Below are positions 17,503-25,007 of a stretch of 48,255 nucleotides of DNA, piece after piece. Both the position numbers and the translations under genes were made by a program. Origin of the DNA: CAVPRW01 sp046727435 [NCBI: bacterium] (lineage in GTDB: Bacteria > Tectomicrobia > Entotheonellia > J063); contig JBKPCR010000213.1 of the NCBI GenBank assembly GCA_046727435.1, forward strand, positions 1-48,255, in the 5' to 3' direction. Each line of letters starts with the position of its first letter. The first letter of the stretch is position 1. The notes beneath the pieces were generated by a model, which saw only the letters and a list, made by a program, of their open reading frames with translations, was not told where the DNA came from and searched no databases.

Positions 17503-17525
17503 AAATTTCAAACTGAGTCACTACC
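17503..17525 (-). repeat. Right terminal inverted repeat of the cargo transposon
   Basis: It mirrors 16199-16221 without mismatch. The second target copy GATGGCCG follows at 17526-17533. Confidence 0.92.
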
Positions 17526-17599
17526 GATGGCCGCATCAACGTTTACCCACCCTCCTCAGTGCCCACGAGAGTTTCGAGGACTCGCGGATGAAGGCTTCT

Positions 17600-17905
17600 C
17601 CGATGGAATTGGAGAAATTTTGTACGCTCGTGTGACCCGCCCCATGTGCGTGAGGTCACATGCGTCCGTGGCTGCCATTCTGCGGCATTGTGTAGCGTCT
17701 GCTGCACGTCTGCTGAGGGCCACATAGCGGTGAATTTGGCTGGTGAGATGCGCAAGGTACGGCAGATGTCCGCCACGGTCAGACGTCGATCCCCATAGAG
17801 CGTGTAGGCCATCTGCACCCGTGGTTCCTCTGGTTGGATTTGAGGCAGAGTCTCTGTTGCGTGCTTCCCCAGACGGGAGCGACAAACGGTGGTGCCTCGG
17901 CGCAC
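17600..17905 (-). pseudogene. C-terminal remnant of a serine recombinase
   Basis: The minus strand reads VQMAYTLYGDRRLTVADICR then TLRISPAKF, the helix-turn-helix tail of resolvase/invertase-type serine recombinases. Near 17754 the frame breaks. Adding one C (TTCACC to TTCCACC) leads into HRYVALSRRAADAT in the other frame, the usual end of this domain. The catalytic N-terminal domain is missing. It is a scar of an earlier transposon or integrative element next to the cargo transposon. Confidence 0.55.
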
Positions 17906-18087
17906 CCAGATCCTCCTGTGGAGAGGCTGGTGGCACGAGCATCACTCGATCTTCTTCATCCATGGCCCGGCACCCAGTATCGCCATGTTCATCGACGGTG
18001 GTGAGCGGAACTCATGACCTACTGTTGGGGAGTTGCTTGTGTAGTCCCGCGAGTCGGCTCGAATGGCAGACAGGCCGTCACCACGCT

Positions 18088-18315
18088 TCAATGCCGAGAT
18101 CGACGCCGGAACAGGGCGTACAATGGGCCGAGCCACACGGCGAGCAATCCCAGATGCTTGATCACCACCAAAATAATCACGCCCGACACGACTGTGGCTG
18201 ATAGGGCCGTATGCGGCAACACGTAGGACAGGATGATTGCGTGACTGGCGATGAGCACGACGACTCCCACCGACAGCCTCAACGGGCGCGTCAGCAGGCG
18301 GCGATGTCCTTTCAT
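18088..18315 (-). CDS. Small two-helix membrane protein
   Basis: The 75-residue protein has a basic N-terminus (MKGHRRLLTRPLR) and two hydrophobic segments (LSVGVVVLIASHAIILSYVL; ATVVSGVIILVVIKHLGLLA). It ends in a basic RRRSRH tail. The ATG at 18315 has AAAGGAT eight bases upstream; longer upstream starts lack this. It follows the methyltransferase gene after 31 bp, so the two are probably co-transcribed. Function unknown. Confidence 0.7.
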   Translation of the reverse strand: MKGHRRLLTRPLRLSVGVVVLIASHAIILSYVLPHTALSATVVSGVIILVVIKHLGLLAVWLGPLYALFRRRSRH

Positions 18316-18346
18316 GGATTCGATCCTTTGGTGGCAATGGTCGTGA

Positions 18347-18991
18347 TCATGGGCAGCATGGGGCCGTCGCGAGAACAAACTGCAAGTCGCGCATGCCCAC
18401 CGCGCCGCTCTCAACCATGTTCAAGCCCGCTTCGCTGAGCAGAGCGATCATGTCAGGAAGGTTGACATGACCATGGCGGTGAACGTGTGCGAAAAGGCCT
18501 CTCCTTTGCCGTGCAGAGCCTCCGAAGTCAACGGCAAGCACTCGCCCGCCCGGCTTCAGAACCCTTCGGATCTCACAGGCGCACTGTTGGCGAGCTTTAC
18601 GGGGCAAATGATGAAGCATCACCGTGGTCAGGACAGCGTCAAAATGCGCAGCGGGAAACGGCAGCGCCTCGCCAACCGCATGTTTGAGAACCACCTCGAC
18701 CCCTGCCTTTCCCGCCTTCCTACGCGCCCTGGCAATCATCTCCGGCGATGCGTCGATCCCATCTACCGTGCCTGTTGGCCCGACACACCGTTTGGCAGCG
18801 ATCGCCAGGCTTCCTGTCCCGCAGCCCACATCTAGGACGGACTCGCCAGGTTGAAGGCGAGCCAGGCGGACCACCTTCTCCCGAAAGACCCGCTCCCGAC
18901 CGAGCGTGACCAGCCAGACCAGCAGGTCATAGCGAGCGGCCGAGCGCAGGACCGAGCCAGTCGTGCTGGGCGTTCGATGCAGATCCTCCAT
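18347..18991 (-). CDS. SAM-dependent methyltransferase (class I, UbiE-like)
   Basis: The 214-residue protein has the Rossmann methyltransferase motifs: motif I VLDVGCGTGSLA (about residue 52), an acidic residue after the second strand (VDGIDASPEMIARAR), FDAVLTTVMLHHLPRK and LKPGGRVLAVDF. The substrate is unknown. I chose the ATG at 18991, nine bases after AAGGAGG; starts at 18997 or 19000 sit too close to that site. It is divergent from the TetR gene, which may repress it. Confidence 0.85.
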   Translation of the reverse strand: MEDLHRTPSTTGSVLRSAARYDLLVWLVTLGRERVFREKVVRLARLQPGESVLDVGCGTGSLAIAAKRCVGPTGTVDGIDASPEMIARARRKAGKAGVEVVLKHAVGEALPFPAAHFDAVLTTVMLHHLPRKARQQCACEIRRVLKPGGRVLAVDFGGSARQRRGLFAHVHRHGHVNLPDMIALLSEAGLNMVESGAVGMRDLQFVLATAPCCP

Positions 18992-19044
18992 CGTCATCAC
19001 CCTCCTTGGGTATGGGTACTGTGAGCGAGACCCGCCACGATGCC

Positions 19045-19188
19045 GGTGGAGCTGAACGCTCCACCCCCATTGACGGACAATCGTATGAAAGTGGACATGT
19101 GTTCATCTTTTAGTATAGGCTTAAAACGCATCGGGTGAAGAACAGCCATGGTCAATGTGTCCGATAGTGGACAACAAACACGTGTTGT
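19045..19188. promoter_or_regulatory. Divergent control region with candidate TetR operators
   Basis: Between the methyltransferase and the TetR gene lie several palindromes: GGTGGAGC-n5-GCTCCACC (19045-19065), TGTCC-n6-GGACA (19158-19173) and AACACGTGTT (19177-19186). The string AGTGGACA also occurs twice (about 19090 and 19166). Such repeated palindromes between divergent genes are typical of TetR-type autoregulation. Which one is bound cannot be told by reading. Confidence 0.4.
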
Positions 19189-19226
19189 TCGTGATCTCCC
19201 CCTCGGCTTTAGAGGAGGATGTGACG

Positions 19227-19817
19227 TTGCCGGAAAAAGGGGTGAAGGATCGGCGGATTCAAAAGACGCGAAGACTCTTGCACGAGGCGCTGTTCTCCTT
19301 GATTCACGAAAAGAACTATGACGCCATTGTCGTGAAGGAGATTCTGGATCGCGCCAACGTCGGCAGATCAACCTTTTACACGCACTTCCGCAACAAAGAC
19401 GAGTTGCTTGTCAGCGGCATACATGACATGCTTCGCTCAGTTCAATCAGTGGGGCGGCCATCCTCGGCAACGCGGTACGAAAAGATCATGTGGTTCAGCC
19501 TTCCGATCTTCGAGCACATCAGTCACTATCGGCGCGCGGGAGAGGCCAGGATCGGGACCAGAGGCCGAGCGATCATTCACGAACACCTTCAACACGTGCT
19601 CGCTGATCTGATGGCTGAGGACGTCAGGGAAGAGTTTCAACGCCGGCGGGAAAAGGTCGGCCAGGTTACACCGGATCTGTTTGTGCAGTACGTGGCCTCG
19701 ACGTTCATTCTGGTGCTGAATTGGTGGGTGGACAATCGAAGCCCGCTTCCTCCCAAGGACGTCAACGACGTGTTTCGTGCACTGATCCTGCCTACCATGG
19801 CGGCGGCCTTGGAGTAA
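19227..19817 (+). CDS. TetR-family transcriptional regulator
   Basis: The protein of about 196 residues has the TetR DNA-binding domain near its N-terminus: RRIQKTRRLLHEALFSLIHE, then YDAIVVKEILDRANVGRSTF and YTHFRNKDELL. A helical ligand domain follows. I prefer the TTG start at 19227 because AGAGGAGG lies eight bases upstream. The ATG at 19155 would add 24 residues and place two palindromic operator candidates inside the gene. Likely targets are itself and the divergent methyltransferase/membrane-protein pair. Confidence 0.85.
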   Translation: MPEKGVKDRRIQKTRRLLHEALFSLIHEKNYDAIVVKEILDRANVGRSTFYTHFRNKDELLVSGIHDMLRSVQSVGRPSSATRYEKIMWFSLPIFEHISHYRRAGEARIGTRGRAIIHEHLQHVLADLMAEDVREEFQRRREKVGQVTPDLFVQYVASTFILVLNWWVDNRSPLPPKDVNDVFRALILPTMAAALE

Positions 19818-19891
19818 TGCGGAGAACGCCATTCGAAATGACCGCCTTCACGTCAGGCACGTTCAGGCTCGATGCCCGATTGGAAGGGTCT

Positions 19892-20065
19892 TTTCAGCAA
19901 CTCGGGCGCATCCCCGCGCCACCGGACCATGTTGACTGGGGCGGGTGGCGCTTTGAGGTCATGGACATGGACGGCCGCTGGACCGATAAACTGCTCATCA
20001 CCCCCGTGCCCTCATCCGCCCCGGATGGGGAGGCCGAGCCGGAGGATGCGTCACGTCCATCATAG
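19892..20065 (+). pseudogene. Tail fragment of a CorC/HlyC-type transporter
   Basis: The frame reads FQQLGRIPAPPDHVDWGG then WRFEVMDMDGRWTDKLL. This closely parallels the last residues of the intact CorC-type protein at 6394-7722 (QQLGRVPSTTDHFSWGGFRF, EVVDMDGHRVDKVL). Only about the last 45 residues plus a diverged tail remain, and no start signal is present. It is the decayed end of a second CNNM/CorC gene, left between the TetR gene and the CDF exporter. Confidence 0.65.
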
Positions 20066-20077
20066 CTCCACCGTGGT

Positions 20078-21112
20078 TCACATGGGAGCGACCTCGGGTG
20101 CCGCATGCGCATGCGCTGGTAAGCCGTCGTGGACGTGCTCGGCGATCTGATGATAGTGCGCGCCCGCCTCATCGGCGGGGTCGACGTGCACGATGACGCC
20201 GCTGAGGTAGCGCACGTGGTGGAGGAGCTGGTGGCGGACCTCCTTGGCGATGGCATGCCCCTCGGACACCGACAGTGCCGGTGCCACCGCAATACTCACT
20301 TCTGCCCGGAGGTAATGGCCCACCCAGCGGGCTTGCACCTCTGTCACCGCCTGCACCTCTGAGACGTGCGCGGCGGCATGCCGAAGCTCGTGGATGACCT
20401 CTGGGTCCACCCCATCTAACGCCCGGTGCAAGACTATCGTGCCCGACTGCCACACGAGCCACAGGATGGCTGCGGTGATGACGAGGCCGATGACGGGGTC
20501 GGCCAGTGGGTAGCCGAGCCAGACGCCTAAGGCGCCGGCCAACACCGCCAAACTGGTCCACCCATCCACCCGCGCATGATAGCCATCGGCGATGAGCGCC
20601 GCGCTGCCGATGGCTCGTCCCACCTTGATGCGAAAGATGGCCACGGCCTCGTTGCCCAGAAAGCCGACGATGGATGCCACCGCCACAGTCCCGAGATACG
20701 CTACCGGCTGGGGATGGACGAGGCGCATGACGGCTTCATAGCCTGCCAGAAGGGCGCTCAAGGCCATGATGAGCACGATCGCCATGCCGGCGAGGTCCTC
20801 AAGGCGGCCGAAGCCGTAGGTGAACCGCTCAGTGGGCCGGCGGCGGGCCAGGGCAAAGGCCACCCACAGCGGCAGCGCCGTGGCGGCATCGCCGAAATTA
20901 TGAATGGTATCGGCCAGGAGGGCCACGCTCCCCGAGAGCGCGACGACGACCAGCTGAAAGCCGGCGGTGACGAGCAAGCCCACACACGACCACTTGAGGG
21001 CCCACATGCCGCGCGCGGTGGTGACGATGGCAGGGTCGGCTATGCCATGCAGATGGCTATGGCCGGCGTGTGCGTGTGGATGGGAAGATCGGTCAGCATG
21101 CTGATGCGTCAC
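20078..21112 (-). CDS. CDF-family divalent metal exporter
   Basis: The 344-residue protein begins with a His-rich cytoplasmic tail (HQHADRSSHPHAHAGHSHLH). It has about six membrane helices and a C-terminal cytoplasmic domain. Metal-site residues are in LADTIHNFGDA (helix 2) and ADGYHARVDGW (helix 5), both HxxxD. This suggests export of Zn2+, Co2+ or similar by H+ antiport. The GTG at 21112 has AAGGAG seven bases upstream, so I prefer it to longer ATG starts. A small membrane-protein gene lies 32 bp upstream in the same direction. Confidence 0.9.
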   Translation of the reverse strand: MTHQHADRSSHPHAHAGHSHLHGIADPAIVTTARGMWALKWSCVGLLVTAGFQLVVVALSGSVALLADTIHNFGDAATALPLWVAFALARRRPTERFTYGFGRLEDLAGMAIVLIMALSALLAGYEAVMRLVHPQPVAYLGTVAVASIVGFLGNEAVAIFRIKVGRAIGSAALIADGYHARVDGWTSLAVLAGALGVWLGYPLADPVIGLVITAAILWLVWQSGTIVLHRALDGVDPEVIHELRHAAAHVSEVQAVTEVQARWVGHYLRAEVSIAVAPALSVSEGHAIAKEVRHQLLHHVRYLSGVIVHVDPADEAGAHYHQIAEHVHDGLPAHAHAAPEVAPM

Positions 21113-21144
21113 GACAGTTCTCCTTAGAGCCATGCCCCCGTCTC

Positions 21145-21321
21145 TTAGAAGAGCTCTTCCAGATGGCCGCCAGTGAGGAACGCTAGGAGCACTCGCACCA
21201 GTGGATGGTCCCGATACGGCCAGAGGAGGGGGATGCCCCCCCACATGACGACCACATACACAATCAGGGCAAGGACGATCAGCAGCATGCCCATTACATG
21301 GGATCGACGAAGCCAGCGCAT
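21145..21321 (-). CDS. Small single-helix membrane protein
   Basis: The 58-residue protein has one strong membrane segment (MGMLLIVLALIVYVVVMWGG) after MRWLRRSH, and a short polar end with PYRDHPLV and GGHLEELF. The ATG at 21321 is preceded by GGGAGG. It lies just before the CDF gene and is probably co-transcribed with it. Function unknown. Confidence 0.65.
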   Translation of the reverse strand: MRWLRRSHVMGMLLIVLALIVYVVVMWGGIPLLWPYRDHPLVRVLLAFLTGGHLEELF

Positions 21322-21482
21322 GGCGACCTCCCTCTCTGTGCTCATGTAGCCCTGGCTGGATTCCTGTCTCCTCTCTCCTCTACGTTACTCGAATTCTGGG
21401 GATTTCGCCACCTTCCTTGAGCACAGGCAAACGGCCAGCTTGTCGGATCCTACGGGGCGAGCCATGGCGCGCCATGACCACT

Positions 21483-22742
21483 TCACGAAGAGCGCCGGGA
21501 TGAAGGCCCAGAGGCTTCTTCCGGAGGCTTCACCCGGCGGAAGAGGCACCAGAGGGTCAGGTCGTAGGCGATCTTGACCACACCGCCCACCACGAAGGGC
21601 GCGCTGGCCGACGCGGCGCCCCACAGGGCTGTGGCGGCGACCGGGCCCGCCGCGATCCCGGTGCTACGGCTGACGCTGGTGGCGGCGGCCATGGCGCTGC
21701 GTTCCTCGGGACCCACCACGGCCATAGTGTAGGACTGGCTGGTGGGGGCGTCCATCTGGACGAAGAAGGCGCGCACCAGCCAGCAGAGCACCGCCAGCCA
21801 GGCGTCAGGCAGGAAGGGGATGGCGATCAGGAGAAGGCTAGAGGGGATGTGCGTGAACACCATGGTATTGACCAGACCGATATGGCCGGCAAGCCTAGCA
21901 GCCACCCACAGAGAGATCGCCGTCAGCACATGGGAGGCAAAAAACATCAGGCCCAGCTCTTGCGCCGAGATGCCGAAGCGGGTGAAGAACCAGTATGAGG
22001 CCAAGCTCTGGCCCAATAGGCCGGTGCCGAAGCTATCCACCGTAAAGAGGCCAGCCAGGATCACGATGCGTTTGCGGGAAGGCAGCCGTAGGGGGTTGAC
22101 CCAGCGCGCCTCGGCGGCCGCAACCTCAACGTCGGGGGAGAGTTGACTATAGAGCAACGCGGCGATCAGACTCAAGAGGACATAGCCTCCGAAGATCGCT
22201 TGAAACGAGGCGACCTGGTCGACGCCAAAGGCACGCTGGAATGTGGCGGGAAGCCCGGCGGCCAGCGCGCCCAAGGACACCGCCGCCGTGCCGACGATGC
22301 CGTAGAGAGCAAATAGCTCCGTCCTCCGTTCGGGTGGAGCCGTGGCCGGAAGGCTCGCTTGCTCAAGAGGACCCATGGCCCCGGAGGCGCCGGTCATGGC
22401 GCTGAAGCTCCCCAGGAACGCGGCCGCGGCGAGGAGTTGCAAGTTCTCCGACGTGATGAGCGCCACGCCGGTGATAGCCGACAGGAAGGCCATGACAGTG
22501 AGCAGCCGTCGGCGCCCCATCAGATCGCCGAGCAGGCCTGCCACCAGAGCCCAGAACACCGCGCCAGTGGAGCCAATGGTGAGGAAGAGCCCGATCTCGA
22601 AGAGACCAAACCCCTGGAGATCGAGGTAGATGGCGAGTAAGACCGAGGCCGCACTGTGCGCAAAGGTCCGCACGCCCCGGACCGTGATGATCAGTTTTCC
22701 GTCGCGATTAATCCAGCCAAACCGCATCTGGTCACGGCGCAT
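21483..22742 (-). CDS. MFS transporter, copy 1 of 3
   Basis: The 419-residue protein shows about twelve hydrophobic segments and the MFS loop motif GDLMGRRRLL between helices 2 and 3. Its helix 10 region reads RAFFVQMDAPTSQSYTMAVV, and the C-terminal part contains KIAYDLTLWCLFRRVKPPEE. Both signatures recur almost unchanged in the proteins at 28883-30121 and 33281-34549. The substrate is unknown; it is probably a drug- or metabolite-type exporter. The ATG at 22742 has GGGAGG upstream. Confidence 0.9.
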   Translation of the reverse strand: MRRDQMRFGWINRDGKLIITVRGVRTFAHSAASVLLAIYLDLQGFGLFEIGLFLTIGSTGAVFWALVAGLLGDLMGRRRLLTVMAFLSAITGVALITSENLQLLAAAAFLGSFSAMTGASGAMGPLEQASLPATAPPERRTELFALYGIVGTAAVSLGALAAGLPATFQRAFGVDQVASFQAIFGGYVLLSLIAALLYSQLSPDVEVAAAEARWVNPLRLPSRKRIVILAGLFTVDSFGTGLLGQSLASYWFFTRFGISAQELGLMFFASHVLTAISLWVAARLAGHIGLVNTMVFTHIPSSLLLIAIPFLPDAWLAVLCWLVRAFFVQMDAPTSQSYTMAVVGPEERSAMAAATSVSRSTGIAAGPVAATALWGAASASAPFVVGGVVKIAYDLTLWCLFRRVKPPEEASGPSSRRSS

Positions 22743-22874
22743 CACCCTGACCTCCCTCAGTCGGTCGATCCCGCTCCCAGGAGTTTGTCATAACCCTGAG
22801 TTGCAGATTCTCCCTTTCCTAGCCCCGGTGTGTAGCCCCTCAACATTCACCCAAACGCCCAATTCACGTCCTAC

Positions 22875-23012
22875 ATGCGTGGTCTGGTGACGTACGACGT
22901 GCTCTTCTTCACGCATCTCGCCACCAGCAGGGATCATGTCACGGGCGTCACGCCGCATCCTGTCGAGCACTGGATGATGCACGTGGCTCGGCACGTCACG
23001 TTGGCTGATTGA
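22875..23012 (+). pseudogene. Fragment of an integrase-core transposase
   Basis: An open stretch reads MRGLVTYDVLFFTHLATSRD then HVTGVTPHPVEHWMMHVARH and a TGA. It resembles the region after the first catalytic strand of rve-type integrase domains (LFFIxLxTRRVHIAGITPHP). The rest of the gene is missing on both sides. It lies between two minus-strand transporter genes. Confidence 0.5.
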
Positions 23013-23053
23013 GGTGTGCTGTCCTCTAGTGGGATGAGATCTGACCGCGTCCC

Positions 23054-23848
23054 CTAGACCAGGTATCGCCGCAATTGATGGGCGGGCGTCAGATAGCGCC
23101 TGACGGCCAGCCGGACGAAGAGGAGCGAGCTCACCGCCGTGGCCGCCGCGAGCATGAACATGACGACGATCTGGTACCGGATCGCCACGAGCGGCGAGGC
23201 ACCCGCGAGGATCTGCCCCGTCATCATGCCCGGGAGCTGCACGAGGCCCACGGTCATCATCCCGTTCACCGTCGGGATCATCGCCGCCCGCAGGGATGCG
23301 CGCACCAACGGCTGCACGGCCTCGCGGCCGGAGAAGCCGAGGGCGAGCCGGGCTTCCACCTCGTCCGCACGGGCGCGGAGCTCACCTTGCAGGCGCTCGC
23401 CGGCGAGCGCGGCGCTGGTCATCGAGTTGCCGAGGATCATGCCGGCGAGCGGGATGATGTACTGCGGCTCGTACCATGGGCGCACCTGGACGACGATGGT
23501 GATCACGTAGGCGAGCGTTGCCGCCGTCGAGAGCGTCAGGGCGGTCGCCGCGATCTGGTGCCCGCCGGGAATCGGCTTCTGGAGCCGCGAGAGTGCCGCC
23601 TGCGTCGCGACGCCCGTCATCCCCATCAGGATGAGTACGACCCAGTACCATTGCGCCGCCGCGAACACCGCCGTGAGCATGAGCCCGACCCCATAGAGCT
23701 GCACAACGGTCCGGATGGAGCCGATCACGAGGTCGCGCTCGAGGCCCAGTGCCTGGCGGATCGAGACCGCAATGATCACGCCGACGAGGAGGAGGGCCAC
23801 CGCGAGCTGCCAGACCGAGAGATCGATCACACCCGCGGTGCCTATCAT
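23054..23848 (-). CDS. fetB: FetB-type iron export ABC permease
   Basis: The 264-residue protein has about seven membrane helices and matches the FetB/YbbM (UPF0014) family. Family traits are SIRTVVQLYGVGLMLTAVF, IIPLAGMILGNSMTSAALA and VGLVQLPGMMTGQILAGASP. FetAB exports iron and protects against oxidative stress in E. coli. The start at 23848 overlaps the end of the ATPase gene by four bases (ATGA, 23845-23848), so the two are coupled. No accessory gene follows. Confidence 0.88.
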   Translation of the reverse strand: MIGTAGVIDLSVWQLAVALLLVGVIIAVSIRQALGLERDLVIGSIRTVVQLYGVGLMLTAVFAAAQWYWVVLILMGMTGVATQAALSRLQKPIPGGHQIAATALTLSTAATLAYVITIVVQVRPWYEPQYIIPLAGMILGNSMTSAALAGERLQGELRARADEVEARLALGFSGREAVQPLVRASLRAAMIPTVNGMMTVGLVQLPGMMTGQILAGASPLVAIRYQIVVMFMLAAATAVSSLLFVRLAVRRYLTPAHQLRRYLV

Positions 23849-24624
23849 GCGTCGCTCCTGACGGCGGGCGGCCACTCGCCGGCCAGAAAGGCGTGAAGCC
23901 GCTCGTCCGTCACGGCATGGGACGCGTCACCCACGAGACGCTGGTACGCCTGCACCCGACCCCCCACCAAATACAGCAGCCCGCCACCAAGGCGGCGGGC
24001 GAGCTCTGGCTGATGCGTCACCGCAATAATGCTGAGACCCCGCTCCTCCCGCAACCGGGCGATCGTCTCCACGACCCGCGTCACGTTGGGCGGATCAAGC
24101 GCCGAAGTCGGCTCGTCGAGGAGGAGGGCTTGCGGGTCGCGGAGGAGCGCCCGGGCGATCGTCACGCGCTGCTTCTCACCGCCGGACAGGGTGGCAGCGT
24201 CGCGGTCGAGAACGTCCGGGTCGAGGCCGACGTCGGCGAGGCCAGCGCCCAGCCGGGCGTCGGAGAAGTCGCCCGGGGTGTCGGCGGGCCGGAGACGCAG
24301 GTTGTCCCGCACCGTGCCCTCAAAGAGCACGGGCGTCTGCATGACGAGCGCGGCCCGGCATCGCAGCTCACGGGGGTCGAGGGATCGGATGTCGCGGCCG
24401 TCGAAGCGCACCGTGCCCGCCGTCGGCTCCACAAGGCGGTTGAGACAGCGGAGCAGGGTCGATTTCCCCGACCCCGACGGGCCCACCAGCGTGAGCGCGC
24501 CGCCGCGCTCCACGGCCACCGACACGTCCTGCAAGATCGGCACCGCCGAATGCCTTCGGCGCGTCGGGTACGCCAGGGACAGATGGTCCACCTCAACGAT
24601 CGGATCGCTGCTGTCCCATCCCAT
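23845..24624 (-). CDS. fetA: FetA-type ABC ATPase
   Basis: The 259-residue ATPase has Walker A GPSGSGKST, Q-loop LVMQTPVLFEGT, signature LSGGEKQR, Walker B LLLDEPTSALD and an H-loop in IIAVTHQPE. It pairs with the FetB permease encoded next with a 4-bp overlap. The ATG at 24624 has AGGTGA seven bases upstream. Longer starts exist but add an unrelated N-terminus. Confidence 0.85.
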   Translation of the reverse strand: MGWDSSDPIVEVDHLSLAYPTRRRHSAVPILQDVSVAVERGGALTLVGPSGSGKSTLLRCLNRLVEPTAGTVRFDGRDIRSLDPRELRCRAALVMQTPVLFEGTVRDNLRLRPADTPGDFSDARLGAGLADVGLDPDVLDRDAATLSGGEKQRVTIARALLRDPQALLLDEPTSALDPPNVTRVVETIARLREERGLSIIAVTHQPELARRLGGGLLYLVGGRVQAYQRLVGDASHAVTDERLHAFLAGEWPPAVRSDA

Positions 24625-25007
24625 ACGGCTCACCTGCACACCGCGAGACCGCGCGTCCCACGCCTGGTGCGCGACTCCGGGTCCTGTTCCATACATCGGG
24701 CACACCCCTCGGTGTCACCCAGCATTACATGGGCCCCGACTATTTCACCAGGGCATCGAAGACCGCATCGATTAAGTCGACCACACTGGGTAAGGAAGGG
24801 TCCTCACGGTGATCACGTCGGCCGTATGCCGGCGGATGATCCCGCCCTCAGGGGGACGCTCACCGCACGCCTATGGCAGTCAGTGCACCTCTGCCATCAG
24901 GCGAACCCGGACAGCCCGCAGCGCTCCCTGTGGACGGCCTACCGTACCCATAGTGTAGCGGAGCGCTCCTCAGCGGGGGTGTGGGGGGGCATACCCCTGA
25001 CTCCGAC
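24625..25007. other. Non-coding stretch between FetA and the ABC exporter
   Basis: No reading frame here has a start, ribosome site and protein-like composition together. Both neighbours are on the minus strand, so it should hold the fetAB promoter. I see no clear -35/-10 pair and no hairpin with a T-run. Confidence 0.4.

Larger units (their letters stand above)
16199..17525. mobile_element. 1,327-bp transposon without recognisable transposase, carrying cargo
   Basis: Perfect 23-bp inverted repeats lie at 16199-16221 and 17503-17525; the outer end reads GGTAGTGACTCAG. Both are directly flanked by an 8-bp direct repeat GATGGCCG (16191-16198 and 17526-17533), a target site duplication. Inside are one exported-protein gene (16844-17320) and a short open remnant (16253-16432), but no transposase. 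An 8-bp duplication and GG ends are compatible with IS1595-type elements, which are known to carry passenger genes; that family link is inference. Perfect ends suggest a recent move driven by a transposase encoded elsewhere. Confidence 0.88.

Noticed and set aside
24706-25007. Possible cytochrome-like remnant in the gap after fetA
   Set aside because: A few His/Cys codons in one + frame suggested a c-type motif, but no CxxCH is present and the frame has no start.
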